A stretch of 64,000 nucleotides of DNA from Hymenobacter frigidus (lineage in GTDB: Bacteria; Bacteroidota; Bacteroidia; Cytophagales; Hymenobacteraceae): positions 1 to 64,000 of the forward strand of contig NZ_BMGY01000021.1 of NCBI RefSeq assembly GCF_014640435.1, read 5' to 3'. Numbering within the stretch: the stretch's first letter is position 1; each line of letters starts with the position of its first letter. Under the pieces are notes generated by a model. The model was not told where the DNA came from. It saw only the letters and a program-made list of their open reading frames with translations, and did not search any database. The position numbers and the translations under genes were made by a program. This document shows, piece by piece, positions 50,952 to 59,114 of the stretch.

Positions 50952-53747
50952 ATGCAAAAAAATCCGAAGCATACCGCCGCTCTTTCTTTCGTTAAGCGCC
51001 CACTGACTGGTTTTTTTCCGCTGGTTCTTTTATCCATTATGACACTGATACCCGGCTTAGTGCCGGTGATGGCCCAAGCGCCCAACGTCACGTATTCCGG
51101 CCCGCTCGTCATCACGCAAGGCGGCACTTACTCCGGCAACTACCGCAGCACCGACTCGAACGTGCCGGCTATCAGTATTCAGACTACGCAGCCCGTTACC
51201 ATTGAGAACTGCATCCTGGCCGGTGCCGGCGACCTGATTGACGCCAAGAATGGCGGCAGCACCCTCATTGTGCGCAACAACCGGGGCTACGGCCTCACCC
51301 AGAGCGCCGACAACACCCGCCACGGCCGCTTTATCGAGGTGAACTCGGGCAAGTCGGTGGTTATCGAGCACAACTACTTCGAGCAGACCACGGGCATCGA
51401 CATCTACCAATGGGGCGGCAACGGCACCACCGCGCAAACCCTGACCATTCGCTACAACTCGGCCAAGAACCTGGACGGCCGCTACCGCAACGGCGGTGGC
51501 CAGTACTGCAACTTTATAGGTGTGAACGGCGGCCTGAACATCGCGGGAGCCGAAGTATCGTGGAATCAGGTGATTAACGAGCCCAACAATTCGCTGGTCG
51601 AGGACAACATCAACTTCTATAACTCGGGCGGTACGGCCAGCAACCCCATCAAGCTGCACGACAACTACGTGCAGGGTGCCTACCCATTCCCGGCCACGGG
51701 CTCGAACTACACCGGCTCGGGCATCACCCTCGACGGCGACGCCCAGACGGCTGGCACCGCCACGGCCTTTATCAACGGCTACGACAACCAGCTGGTGAGC
51801 ACCTGCGCGGCCATGAACATCGCCTCGGGCCACGATAACCACTTCTATAACAACCGCATGGTAACGAGTGGCTTGCTGCCCAATGGGTCGAAAATGCCCG
51901 CCGGCTACGCGGCCGCTGGCCTCTGGAATGCTTACCAGCAGTCGGGTTCGGTGTTTTTCAACAACGACATGCTGAACAACACCATCGGCTTCTTCTTCGA
52001 GGGCGGCAACACGCCGTACATCAACCGCCAGGACACCAGCCCCGGCGCTTGCCCTACCTGCACGGGCACCAATCATTTGCCAGACCGCCCGCTGACGCTG
52101 GCCGATGAGCAGAACGAATGGAACATCTGGCTCCAGAAGCTGCAGCAGAACGGCATCACGCTGGGTGCCGGTGGCAGCAGCACCCCCACTACCCCCACTA
52201 CCCCCACCACGCCGGTGGCCACGCCGCCCACGGTGAGCCTGAGCGCACCGGCCACCGGCACCGTCGGCACGGCCCTGGCCCTGTCGGCCTCGGCGGCCAC
52301 GGCCAGCGGCACGATTGCCAAGGTGGAGTTCTTCAGCGGCGCAACTAAACTCGGCGAGGATTTGACCGCGCCCTACGCCCTGAGTTTCACGCCCACCGCC
52401 GCCGGCTCGCTGAGCCTGACGGCCCGCGCCACCAACAGCGTCGGGGCCGCCACCACCTCCACGGCGGCCAATGTGACCGTGGCTGCGGCCCCAACTACCA
52501 CGCCCACTACTCCGCCCACGACCACCTCGGGCTCTACGCCTCCTAACTCGACCTTCTTCCGCGCCCTGAACGTGAACGGCAGCGCCGCCACCATCGACGG
52601 TCGCAACTGGGAAGACGGCACCAGCGCTGCTAACTTCCAGGTGAACGGCGGGCCTTTCGCCGCCCAGACAGTCACCCTGAACCCGACCACGGATGCTGCC
52701 CGCGCCAGCATGATTCGCTCGTCGGTGTACGACGGGGCCATCAGCGCTGCGGTGAGCGGCATCACCAGCGGTACCTATAGTGTGTACCTGTATGTGTGGG
52801 AGGACAACAACGCCGAAACTTTCAGCATCAGCCTCGAAGGCCAGACCGTGCAGACCAACTACAACAGCGGCGCGGCCGGCCACTGGGACCGCCTCGGCCC
52901 GTTCACGGCCAACATCACCGACGGCACCATCAACGTGGGCACCAGCGGCGGCGCGGCCAACCTCTCCGGTATCGAAATCTGGAAGCAGAACAGCGGCACC
53001 ACTACGCCAGTTGCTACGCCGCCCACGGTGAGCCTGAGCGCGCCGGCCACCGGCACCGTCGGCAAGGCCCTGGCCCTGTCGGCCTCGGCCGCTACGGCCA
53101 GCGGCACCATCAGCAAGGTGGAGTTCTTCAGCGGCGCAACTAAGCTCGGCGAGGATTTGACCGCGCCCTACGCCCTGAGCTTCACGCCCACCGCCGCCGG
53201 CTCGCTGAGCCTGACGGCCCGCGCCACCAACAGCGCCGGGGCTGCCACCACCTCCACGGCGACCACCGTGAGCGTGGCCGCCGCCCCCACCAGCACGGTT
53301 CCGACCTTCGTGCGGGCCATTAACCTGGGCGGGGCCGCCATCACGATTGATAATCGGAGCTGGGCCGCTGGCAGCAGCGCGCCTAACTTCCAGGCCAGCG
53401 GCGTCACCACGTTCGCCAACCAGAACATTACGCTGACCCCAACTACTGGCTCGGCCCGTGCCAGCATGATTCGCTCGTCGATGTACGGCAATAACCCCAG
53501 CCTGGCCATCAGCGGCATTGCCAGCGGTACCTATAGTGTGTACCTGTATGTGTGGGAGGACAATAACGCCGAAACCTTCAATATCAGCCTCGAAGGTCAG
53601 ACCATGCAGTCCAACTACAACAGCGGCGCGGCCGGCCACTGGGACCGCCTCGGCCCGTTCACGGCCAACATCACCGACGGCACCATTAACGTGGGCACCA
53701 GCGGCGGCGCGGCCAACCTCTCCGGTATCGAAATCTGGAAGAAGTAA
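50952..53747 (+). CDS. Modular secreted beta-helix protein with two Ig and two malectin-like domains
   Basis: The ATG at 50952 (MQKNPKHTAALSFVKRP) gives 931 residues with a long signal peptide ending near VMAQA. Residues of about 45-410 are paralogous to the whole mature part of the preceding protein (SGNYRSTDSNVPAI ... GLLPNGSKMPAGYAAAGLWNA). After a Thr/Pro linker come an Ig-like domain (PTVSLSAPATGTVG...VEFFSGATKLGED), a malectin/CBM-like domain (FRALNVNGSAATIDGRNWE ... SGIEIWK), then a second, nearly identical pair. There is no T9SS sorting domain at the C-terminus. It probably binds and perhaps processes polysaccharide. A terminator follows. Confidence 0.88.
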   Translation: MQKNPKHTAALSFVKRPLTGFFPLVLLSIMTLIPGLVPVMAQAPNVTYSGPLVITQGGTYSGNYRSTDSNVPAISIQTTQPVTIENCILAGAGDLIDAKNGGSTLIVRNNRGYGLTQSADNTRHGRFIEVNSGKSVVIEHNYFEQTTGIDIYQWGGNGTTAQTLTIRYNSAKNLDGRYRNGGGQYCNFIGVNGGLNIAGAEVSWNQVINEPNNSLVEDNINFYNSGGTASNPIKLHDNYVQGAYPFPATGSNYTGSGITLDGDAQTAGTATAFINGYDNQLVSTCAAMNIASGHDNHFYNNRMVTSGLLPNGSKMPAGYAAAGLWNAYQQSGSVFFNNDMLNNTIGFFFEGGNTPYINRQDTSPGACPTCTGTNHLPDRPLTLADEQNEWNIWLQKLQQNGITLGAGGSSTPTTPTTPTTPVATPPTVSLSAPATGTVGTALALSASAATASGTIAKVEFFSGATKLGEDLTAPYALSFTPTAAGSLSLTARATNSVGAATTSTAANVTVAAAPTTTPTTPPTTTSGSTPPNSTFFRALNVNGSAATIDGRNWEDGTSAANFQVNGGPFAAQTVTLNPTTDAARASMIRSSVYDGAISAAVSGITSGTYSVYLYVWEDNNAETFSISLEGQTVQTNYNSGAAGHWDRLGPFTANITDGTINVGTSGGAANLSGIEIWKQNSGTTTPVATPPTVSLSAPATGTVGKALALSASAATASGTISKVEFFSGATKLGEDLTAPYALSFTPTAAGSLSLTARATNSAGAATTSTATTVSVAAAPTSTVPTFVRAINLGGAAITIDNRSWAAGSSAPNFQASGVTTFANQNITLTPTTGSARASMIRSSMYGNNPSLAISGIASGTYSVYLYVWEDNNAETFNISLEGQTMQSNYNSGAAGHWDRLGPFTANITDGTINVGTSGGAANLSGIEIWKK

Positions 53748-53799
53748 TCCGCTGACTGCCTTAACAGGGCCAACTATTGCGGCAGCCGCCGCATCACGC

Positions 53800-53829
53800 A
53801 AAAAACCCGGCCAAATGGCCGGGTTTTTT
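53800..53829 (+). terminator. Intrinsic terminator after the modular beta-helix gene
   Basis: The stem CCCGGCC/GGCCGGG with an AAAT loop is flanked by six A and six T, and lies 52 bp after the stop codon. Confidence 0.93.
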
Positions 53830-53956
53830 ATTGCCCTTTCCAAAAAAGTCCGCAGCCCAACCATCATATTTCAAACTCCCTCACCAACAACTATTTATTC
53901 AGACAAATACCCCGGCAGGACGATACGCCGATAACGACTTGCATTATTTTATTTAC

Positions 53957-53984
53957 TTTGAATATATAAATCTTAATACATTTG
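53957..53984 (+). promoter_or_regulatory. Candidate gmd promoter (TTTG-N16-TACATTTG)
   Basis: A perfect -7 match TACATTTG (53977-53984) lies in an AT-rich stretch, with a TTTG at 53957-53960 spaced by 16 bp, slightly short of the usual 17-23. The predicted leader is about 70 nt to the gmd ATG. A terminator upstream makes a separate promoter necessary. Confidence 0.55.
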
Positions 53985-54061
53985 GCTATATTAGTACTGA
54001 GCATAAAGCAACGCTCACCTGCCGCTTCAATTCCCTTCAACCGCTTTCGCCCTTCCCGCCT

Positions 54062-55177
54062 ATGAAATGCGCACTAATTACCGGAATTACAGGCCAGGAT
54101 GGCGCTTACCTCGCCGAGCTGCTCCTGGCCAAAGGCTACGAGGTGCACGGCATCAAGCGCCGCTCCTCGCTCTTCAACACCGACCGGATTGACCACCTAT
54201 ACCAGGACCCGCACGAGGAAAATGTGCGTTTCCGACTGCACTACGGCGATTTATCGGACGCTACCAACCTGATTCGCATTGTGCAGGAGGTGCAACCCGA
54301 TGAGATTTACAATCTCGGGGCCATGTCGCACGTCAAGGTATCGTTCGACACGCCCGAATACTCGGCCGATGTGGACGGCCTGGGCACGCTACGCCTGCTG
54401 GAAGCGGTGCGCATTCTGGGCCTGACCAAGAAAACCCGGCTGTACCAGGCTTCTACTTCGGAGCTCTACGGGCTGGTGCAGGAAGTGCCCCAGCGCGAAA
54501 CCACGCCCTTTTACCCGCGCTCGCCCTACGCCGTGGCCAAGCTCTACGCCTACTGGATTACGGTGAACTACCGCGAGGCCTACGGCATGTATGCCTGCAA
54601 CGGCATCCTGTTCAACCACGAAAGCCCCCGGCGGGGCGAAACCTTCGTCACGCGCAAGATTACGCGGGCCGTGGTGCGCATTGCCCTGGGCCTGCAGGAC
54701 AAGCTCTACCTGGGCAATATGGACGCCAAGCGCGACTGGGGCCACGCCAAAGACTACGTGGAAGCCATGTGGCGCATGCTGCAGCAGGACGAGCCCCGCG
54801 ACTACGTCATTGCTACCGGCGTGACCACCCGGGTGCGCGAGTTTGTGCGCCTGGCCTTTGCCGAGCTGGGTGTGGAGGTGGCCTTTGCCGGCGAGGGCGC
54901 GGCCGAAGTAGGCTACGTACGCGTCTGCCACCACCCCGATTTCCAGCTGCGCACCGGCCAGGAAGTGGTGGCCGTGGACCCCGCCTACTTCCGCCCCACT
55001 GAGGTAGAGCTGCTCATCGGCGACCCTACCCGCGCCCGCACCGAGTTGGGCTGGGTACCCACCTACGACCTACCCGCCCTGGTTAACGACATGGTGCAAA
55101 GTGACTTGCGGCTGTTTCGGCGCGATGCCGTACTGCTTGAAGCCGGGCACCCCGTGCTCAGCTACCACGACGAGTAG
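54062..55177 (+). CDS. gmd: GDP-mannose 4,6-dehydratase
   Basis: The ATG at 54062 gives 371 residues; the longer open frame from 53777 runs through the terminator and promoter and is rejected. It is an extended SDR protein with [20 protein letters not shown] (NADP binding), [18 protein letters not shown], the SDR catalytic YxxxK in [31 protein letters not shown] and [15 protein letters not shown]. It converts GDP-mannose to GDP-4-keto-6-deoxymannose. It is followed 59 bp later by fcl, so the two genes form the GDP-fucose unit. Confidence 0.97.
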   Translation: MKCALITGITGQDGAYLAELLLAKGYEVHGIKRRSSLFNTDRIDHLYQDPHEENVRFRLHYGDLSDATNLIRIVQEVQPDEIYNLGAMSHVKVSFDTPEYSADVDGLGTLRLLEAVRILGLTKKTRLYQASTSELYGLVQEVPQRETTPFYPRSPYAVAKLYAYWITVNYREAYGMYACNGILFNHESPRRGETFVTRKITRAVVRIALGLQDKLYLGNMDAKRDWGHAKDYVEAMWRMLQQDEPRDYVIATGVTTRVREFVRLAFAELGVEVAFAGEGAAEVGYVRVCHHPDFQLRTGQEVVAVDPAYFRPTEVELLIGDPTRARTELGWVPTYDLPALVNDMVQSDLRLFRRDAVLLEAGHPVLSYHDE

Positions 55178-55236
55178 CGCCCACTGCTCCGCCCGCCGCA
55201 CTTTTTGGATAACTGATTACCAATCGTTTCCCACTC

Positions 55237-56190
55237 ATGGAAAAGAACGCCAAAATATACGTTGCCGGGCACCGCGGCATGGTTGGCTCGGCTTTTATGC
55301 GGCTGCTAAGCCGCACGGGCTATACCAATCTGATAACGCGCACTTCGGCCGAGCTGGACCTGCGCGACCAGGCCGCGGTGGCGCGGTTTTTTGCCCACGA
55401 GCAGCCTGACTACGTGCTGCTGGCCGCCGCCAAAGTGGGCGGCATTCACGCCAACAATACCTACCGGGCCGATTTTCTCTACGACAACCTCATGATTGAG
55501 GGCAACGTGCTCGACCAGAGCCACCGGCACGGGGTGCGCAAGCTGCTGTACCTGGGCTCGTCGTGCATCTACCCCAAGCTGGCCCCGCAGCCCATCCGGG
55601 AAGAGTACATCATGACCGGGCCGCTGGAAACGACCAACGAGCCGTACGCCATTTCCAAAATTGCGGGCGTGAAGATGTGCGAAGCCTACCGCGACCAGCA
55701 CGGCTGCAACTTCATCACTGTGATGCCGGCCAACCTCTACGGCCCCCACGACAACTACGACCTGGAAAACTCTCACGTGATGGCCGCCCTGCTGCGCAAG
55801 TTCGTGGAGGCCGTGCAGCTCCAACTGCCCCGCGTGGAAGTGTGGGGCACCGGCACGCCCCGCCGCGAGTTTTTGCACGTCGACGACCTGGCTGAGGCCT
55901 GCCTGTTTCTGATGGAGCACTACAACGAGCGCAGCGCCGTGAACGTGGGTACTGGCTGCGACATGACCATCCGGGAACTGGCCGAGCTGATTGGCGAGCT
56001 GGTAGGCTTCCAGGGCGAAGTTCATTTCGACTTCTCGCGGCCCGATGGCACCATGCGCAAAGTGCTGGACGTGCACAAAGTGCATGCCCTGGGCTGGCAC
56101 CACCGCATTTCGCTGCAGGCGGGCCTGCGGGCCGTGCTGGCCTCGGCCGAATGGCAGGCCACTGCTCAGCCGCCCGTGCTGGTGGGCTAG
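55237..56190 (+). CDS. fcl: GDP-L-fucose synthase
   Basis: The 317-residue SDR protein has VAGHRGMVGSAFMRLL (dinucleotide binding), AAAKVGGIHANNTY, LGSSCIYPKLAPQPI with the catalytic Ser and Cys, YAISKIAGVKMCEAY (Tyr and Lys), and MPANLYGPHDNYDLENSHVM. It epimerises and reduces the product of Gmd to GDP-L-fucose with NADPH. The GT11-like protein in the same locus is the obvious consumer. Confidence 0.97.
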   Translation: MEKNAKIYVAGHRGMVGSAFMRLLSRTGYTNLITRTSAELDLRDQAAVARFFAHEQPDYVLLAAAKVGGIHANNTYRADFLYDNLMIEGNVLDQSHRHGVRKLLYLGSSCIYPKLAPQPIREEYIMTGPLETTNEPYAISKIAGVKMCEAYRDQHGCNFITVMPANLYGPHDNYDLENSHVMAALLRKFVEAVQLQLPRVEVWGTGTPRREFLHVDDLAEACLFLMEHYNERSAVNVGTGCDMTIRELAELIGELVGFQGEVHFDFSRPDGTMRKVLDVHKVHALGWHHRISLQAGLRAVLASAEWQATAQPPVLVG

Positions 56191-56342
56191 CCGCGGACTT
56201 TGTTCCCCGTTTTAGGCCGCTGCACTCCTGCCGCGCCGGCTGCCGCGCAACCCCAACGGTGGCCTTTACCCTTCTGCACACCATGCTGTAGCCGCGCCCC
56301 GCACCAACAGTCCGGCAGGACTTTTTCTAACCGTCAATCATT

Positions 56343-57563
56343 ATGCAAGACCTACTACTTCGGGCCCAGCGCCGCACCGGCCAACTGCTGCGCACTGTGC
56401 TTCCCCGCAACGAACACTACCGCCCCACGGGCCTGCACCCCAGCAGCCGGGACTTGGCCGCAACCTCCACCAACGGAGCGTATTACGTGGAGGTGTACCC
56501 CGCCTACACGTCGCACCTGGTAGTGCCCGACGAGTTTGTGACCCTTGCCCCGACCTACTATGACCGTATGACCACCCAGGAGCAGGTGGCGCCCGCCTTC
56601 GTGTGCCTGCTGCCCGGCGGCCGCGTGAATGTGGACAATTACGACAGCGTGGCCATCATTTCGGCCGATAACTACCTCGTGGGCGATACGTCGCTGCAAT
56701 TTGCCCCGGGCAGCTTTGCGGTGACCTGCCCCACCGAAAACCCCATTTTCCGACAACGCTACTTCCGCCCCCCCGTGGAAGTGGCGGGCACGGTGTGCAG
56801 CCTGCTTTCGGGTGGGGGCGCGGCCATGGGCAACTACTACCACTGGCTACTCGACTCGCTGCCCCGCCTGCACCTGGTGGAGGAAGCCGGCCTGTGGGAT
56901 GAAATCGATTACTTCCTGATTTACAGTCGGGAGCAGCGCTTCGCCGTCGAAACCCTGCTGGCGCTGGGCATTCGCAATGAGCAGATTATTGACGTGGCCA
57001 CCGCTACCCACCTGCGCGCCCAACGGCTGCTGGTCACCTCGCCGGTGCGGGGCTACGGGCGCCACGCACCCCGCTGGGTGGGCGAGTATTTGAAAGATGC
57101 CTTCCTGCCCGCCGGGCCCGCCGCCCGCCGCTTCAGCCCCTACGTGTACGTGAGCCGGCGCGATGCCGCGTTTCGGCGGGTGCGCAACGAGCCCGAAGTG
57201 GAGGCGCTGTTGGCCGAATACGGCTTTGAAAGCTACGCCCTTACCGAGCTCAGCTTCCGGGAGAAAGTCAACCTGTTTGCCGGGGCCAAGGCCGTGGTAG
57301 GACCCGTGGGGGCCGGGCTGGTCAACATCGTGTTCTGCCCCGAGGGCACGCCGCTCATCGAGCTGCTGCCGCGCAACTTGGTGGTGCCCGATTACCTCGA
57401 CCTCACGGCCCGGCTCGATATGCCGCACTTCCCGCTCATCAGTGCTCACGAGGCCGCCTCCGCACAAAACGCCGCCGCCGACCGCCAGGACGATATTACC
57501 GTGGACCTCGACGCCCTGCGCCACACCGTGCAGCTGGCCCTGCGGCAGCTGGTAAATGCGTAA
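56343..57563 (+). CDS. Glycosyltransferase family 61 (DUF563)
   Basis: The 406-residue protein has the GT61/DUF563 core GNYYHWLLDSLPRLHLVEEA. YVYVSRRDAAFRRVRNEPEV and KAVVGPVGAGLVNIVFCPEGTPLIELLP follow, the pattern of capsule-related GT61 proteins. It lacks a signal peptide or membrane anchor. It follows the GDP-fucose genes and precedes the minisatellite. Donor unknown; bacterial members transfer pentoses or hexosamines in some cases. Confidence 0.92.
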   Translation: MQDLLLRAQRRTGQLLRTVLPRNEHYRPTGLHPSSRDLAATSTNGAYYVEVYPAYTSHLVVPDEFVTLAPTYYDRMTTQEQVAPAFVCLLPGGRVNVDNYDSVAIISADNYLVGDTSLQFAPGSFAVTCPTENPIFRQRYFRPPVEVAGTVCSLLSGGGAAMGNYYHWLLDSLPRLHLVEEAGLWDEIDYFLIYSREQRFAVETLLALGIRNEQIIDVATATHLRAQRLLVTSPVRGYGRHAPRWVGEYLKDAFLPAGPAARRFSPYVYVSRRDAAFRRVRNEPEVEALLAEYGFESYALTELSFREKVNLFAGAKAVVGPVGAGLVNIVFCPEGTPLIELLPRNLVVPDYLDLTARLDMPHFPLISAHEAASAQNAAADRQDDITVDLDALRHTVQLALRQLVNA

Positions 57564-57598
57564 TGCGGCTCCGGTGTCAGGACCGTGCGGGAAGTTAT

Positions 57599-57742
57599 CG
57601 CGGAGGTACACCGAGAAGTTCGCGGAGGTACACCGAGAAGTTCGCGGAGGTACACCGAGAAGTTCGCGGAGGTACACCGAGAAGTTCGCGGAGGTACACC
57701 GAGAAGTTCGCGGAGGTACACCGAGAAGTTCGCGGAGGTACG
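57599..57742. repeat. 22-bp minisatellite, about seven copies
   Basis: The unit CGGAGGTACACCGAGAAGTT + CG recurs at 57601, 57623, 57645, 57667, 57689, 57711 and 57733; the last copy is partial. Full copies are identical. The array lies between the GT61 and GT2 genes. Because 22 is not a multiple of three, both strands stay open in rotating frames, which creates spurious ORFs. There are no spacers, so it is not a CRISPR array. Confidence 0.95.
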
Positions 57743-57808
57743 CTGAGCGCGAAAGACCTTCCCAATTGAATCCAGCTGCTTATTACTGAATACTTACCAC
57801 TACTAGTC

Positions 57809-58846
57809 ATGTCCGCGCCCTCCGTGCTGCTTTCCATCGTTACCTGGAACAGTGCCGCCGTTATTGAGGCGTGCCTGGCCTCGGTGCTGGCGCAAACTCA
57901 CACTGACTTTACGGTGTGGGTGGTTGATAATGCCTCGGCCGACGACACCTGTGCCCGGGTGGCCGCCGTGGCCGCCACCGATGCCCGCGTGCACCTGCAA
58001 CCGCTGGCCCAAAACACGGGCTTCTGCGGCGGCCACAATTACGCGCTGGACCGCACCTCGTCGGGAGCGGTGCTGCTGGTGAACCCCGACATTGTACTGC
58101 GGCCCAACTACCTGGCCCGGGCGCTGGCCGTGCTGCGCTCCGATGCCGGCATTGGCACCGTGTGCGGCTTGCTGCTGCAAAGCGACGGCCCCAACCCGCG
58201 CATCGACAGTACCGGCCTGGAGGCCCTGCCCGACGGCCGGTTTCGGCTGCGCCACCACGGCCAACTGCTGGCCGAAACTGACCTCCGCCCCGGCCCTGTG
58301 GACGGGGCCGATGGGGCCCTACCCCTCTACCGCCGCGCTTTCATCGACGACCTGCGGGTGGAAGGGCAGTTTTTCGACGAGCGTTTTTTTGCTCATAAAG
58401 AGGACTGGGACATTGCCTGGCGCGGCCGCCTCTACGGCTGGCGCACGGTGTTTGAGCCCGGCTGCCGAGCCCTGCACCCGCGCGAGTTCCGGCCCGCCGA
58501 CCTGCGCCGCCGCCTGCGCCTGAGCGGCACCATAAAGGCCGATGCCGTGAAAAACCAGTGGCTGCTGCTGCTCAAGAACCCGCCGACGCGGCAGCTACTA
58601 CCCATGTGGCTGCGGGCCCTGCCCCGGCAGCTGGCCATTCTGCTCTACGCCCTGCTGCTGGAGCGGCCTTCGCTGCGCGCCTACCGCTACGTGTGGCAGC
58701 ACTGGGGCGGCATTCGGGCTACGCGCCGCCTGATTCAGGCCCGCGCGGCCCAGCCGGGTCCGGCTGCTCAATGCCGCACGCTGGCCCGGCCGCCGCTCAC
58801 GACGCAGCCTGCCCCGACCATGACGGTCCAGGAGATTCTTACATAA
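57809..58846 (+). CDS. Glycosyltransferase family 2 (WcaA/rhamnosyltransferase-like)
   Basis: The 345-residue protein has SIVTWNSAAVIEACLASVLA, VWVVDNASADDTCARV, LAQNTGFCGGHNYAL, VLLVNPDIVLRPNYL (DXD-like NPD) and FFAHKEDWDIAWRGRLYGW. This is the GT2 pattern of WbbL/rhamnosyl-type transferases. The C-terminal 100 residues are helical with an amphipathic stretch (LPRQLAILLYALLLERPSL) that may touch the membrane. It is the last gene of the locus and lies after the minisatellite. Confidence 0.93.
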   Translation: MSAPSVLLSIVTWNSAAVIEACLASVLAQTHTDFTVWVVDNASADDTCARVAAVAATDARVHLQPLAQNTGFCGGHNYALDRTSSGAVLLVNPDIVLRPNYLARALAVLRSDAGIGTVCGLLLQSDGPNPRIDSTGLEALPDGRFRLRHHGQLLAETDLRPGPVDGADGALPLYRRAFIDDLRVEGQFFDERFFAHKEDWDIAWRGRLYGWRTVFEPGCRALHPREFRPADLRRRLRLSGTIKADAVKNQWLLLLKNPPTRQLLPMWLRALPRQLAILLYALLLERPSLRAYRYVWQHWGGIRATRRLIQARAAQPGPAAQCRTLARPPLTTQPAPTMTVQEILT

Positions 58847-58964
58847 TTATTTGTCCCTGTACCTGTTGCGGACTTGTTTCTGACCGGCTGGCTTCGTAAA
58901 AACGCCTGTTTTATCAAAATAAGTGGGTTAAAATTCAGAAGCTGGTCATTCAGCCGATAGTGGT

Positions 58965-59008
58965 ATTGACATTATTTTAATAAAATATTTTATTAAAATA
59001 ATGTCAAT
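58965..59008. repeat. Perfect 44-bp AT-rich palindrome
   Basis: Each 22-base half (starting ATTGACATTATTTTAATAAA) is the exact reverse complement of the other, with no spacer. It lies between the last glycosyltransferase gene and a T9SS cargo gene, about 20 bp before a strong -7 motif. It could be a cruciform, a dimeric-regulator operator or a bidirectional terminator. Confidence 0.95.
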
Positions 59009-59025
59009 TTACTTGCTAAGTATAT

Positions 59026-59033
59026 TATATTTG
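59026..59033 (+). promoter_or_regulatory. Candidate -7 element TATATTTG
   Basis: A perfect TANNTTTG match in an AT-rich stretch gives a leader of about 75 nt. A TTG lies only 10 bp upstream, so the -33 half is unclear; the 44-bp palindrome occupies the -35 to -75 region. Confidence 0.5.
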
Positions 59034-59114
59034 TTATATGCAATAATTATATAAGGCTGCTGACCAGAACGAGCCTGGAAAGCCCATGTAGCCATTCACC
59101 AAAACCTGTCGGCC

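Noticed and set aside
51057..53867. 936-residue minus-strand open frame opposite the modular beta-helix gene
   Set aside because: Low-complexity Gly/Ala/Val/Arg translation, runs through the downstream terminator, and its plus-strand counterpart has clear domains.
57599..57742. CRISPR array
   Set aside because: The repeat units are directly adjacent with no unique spacers, and no cas gene is in the window.
57446..57837. Several small open frames in and around the 22-bp minisatellite on both strands
   Set aside because: They arise because a 22-bp unit without stops stays open in rotating frames; they have no separate start context and no similarity beyond the repeat.
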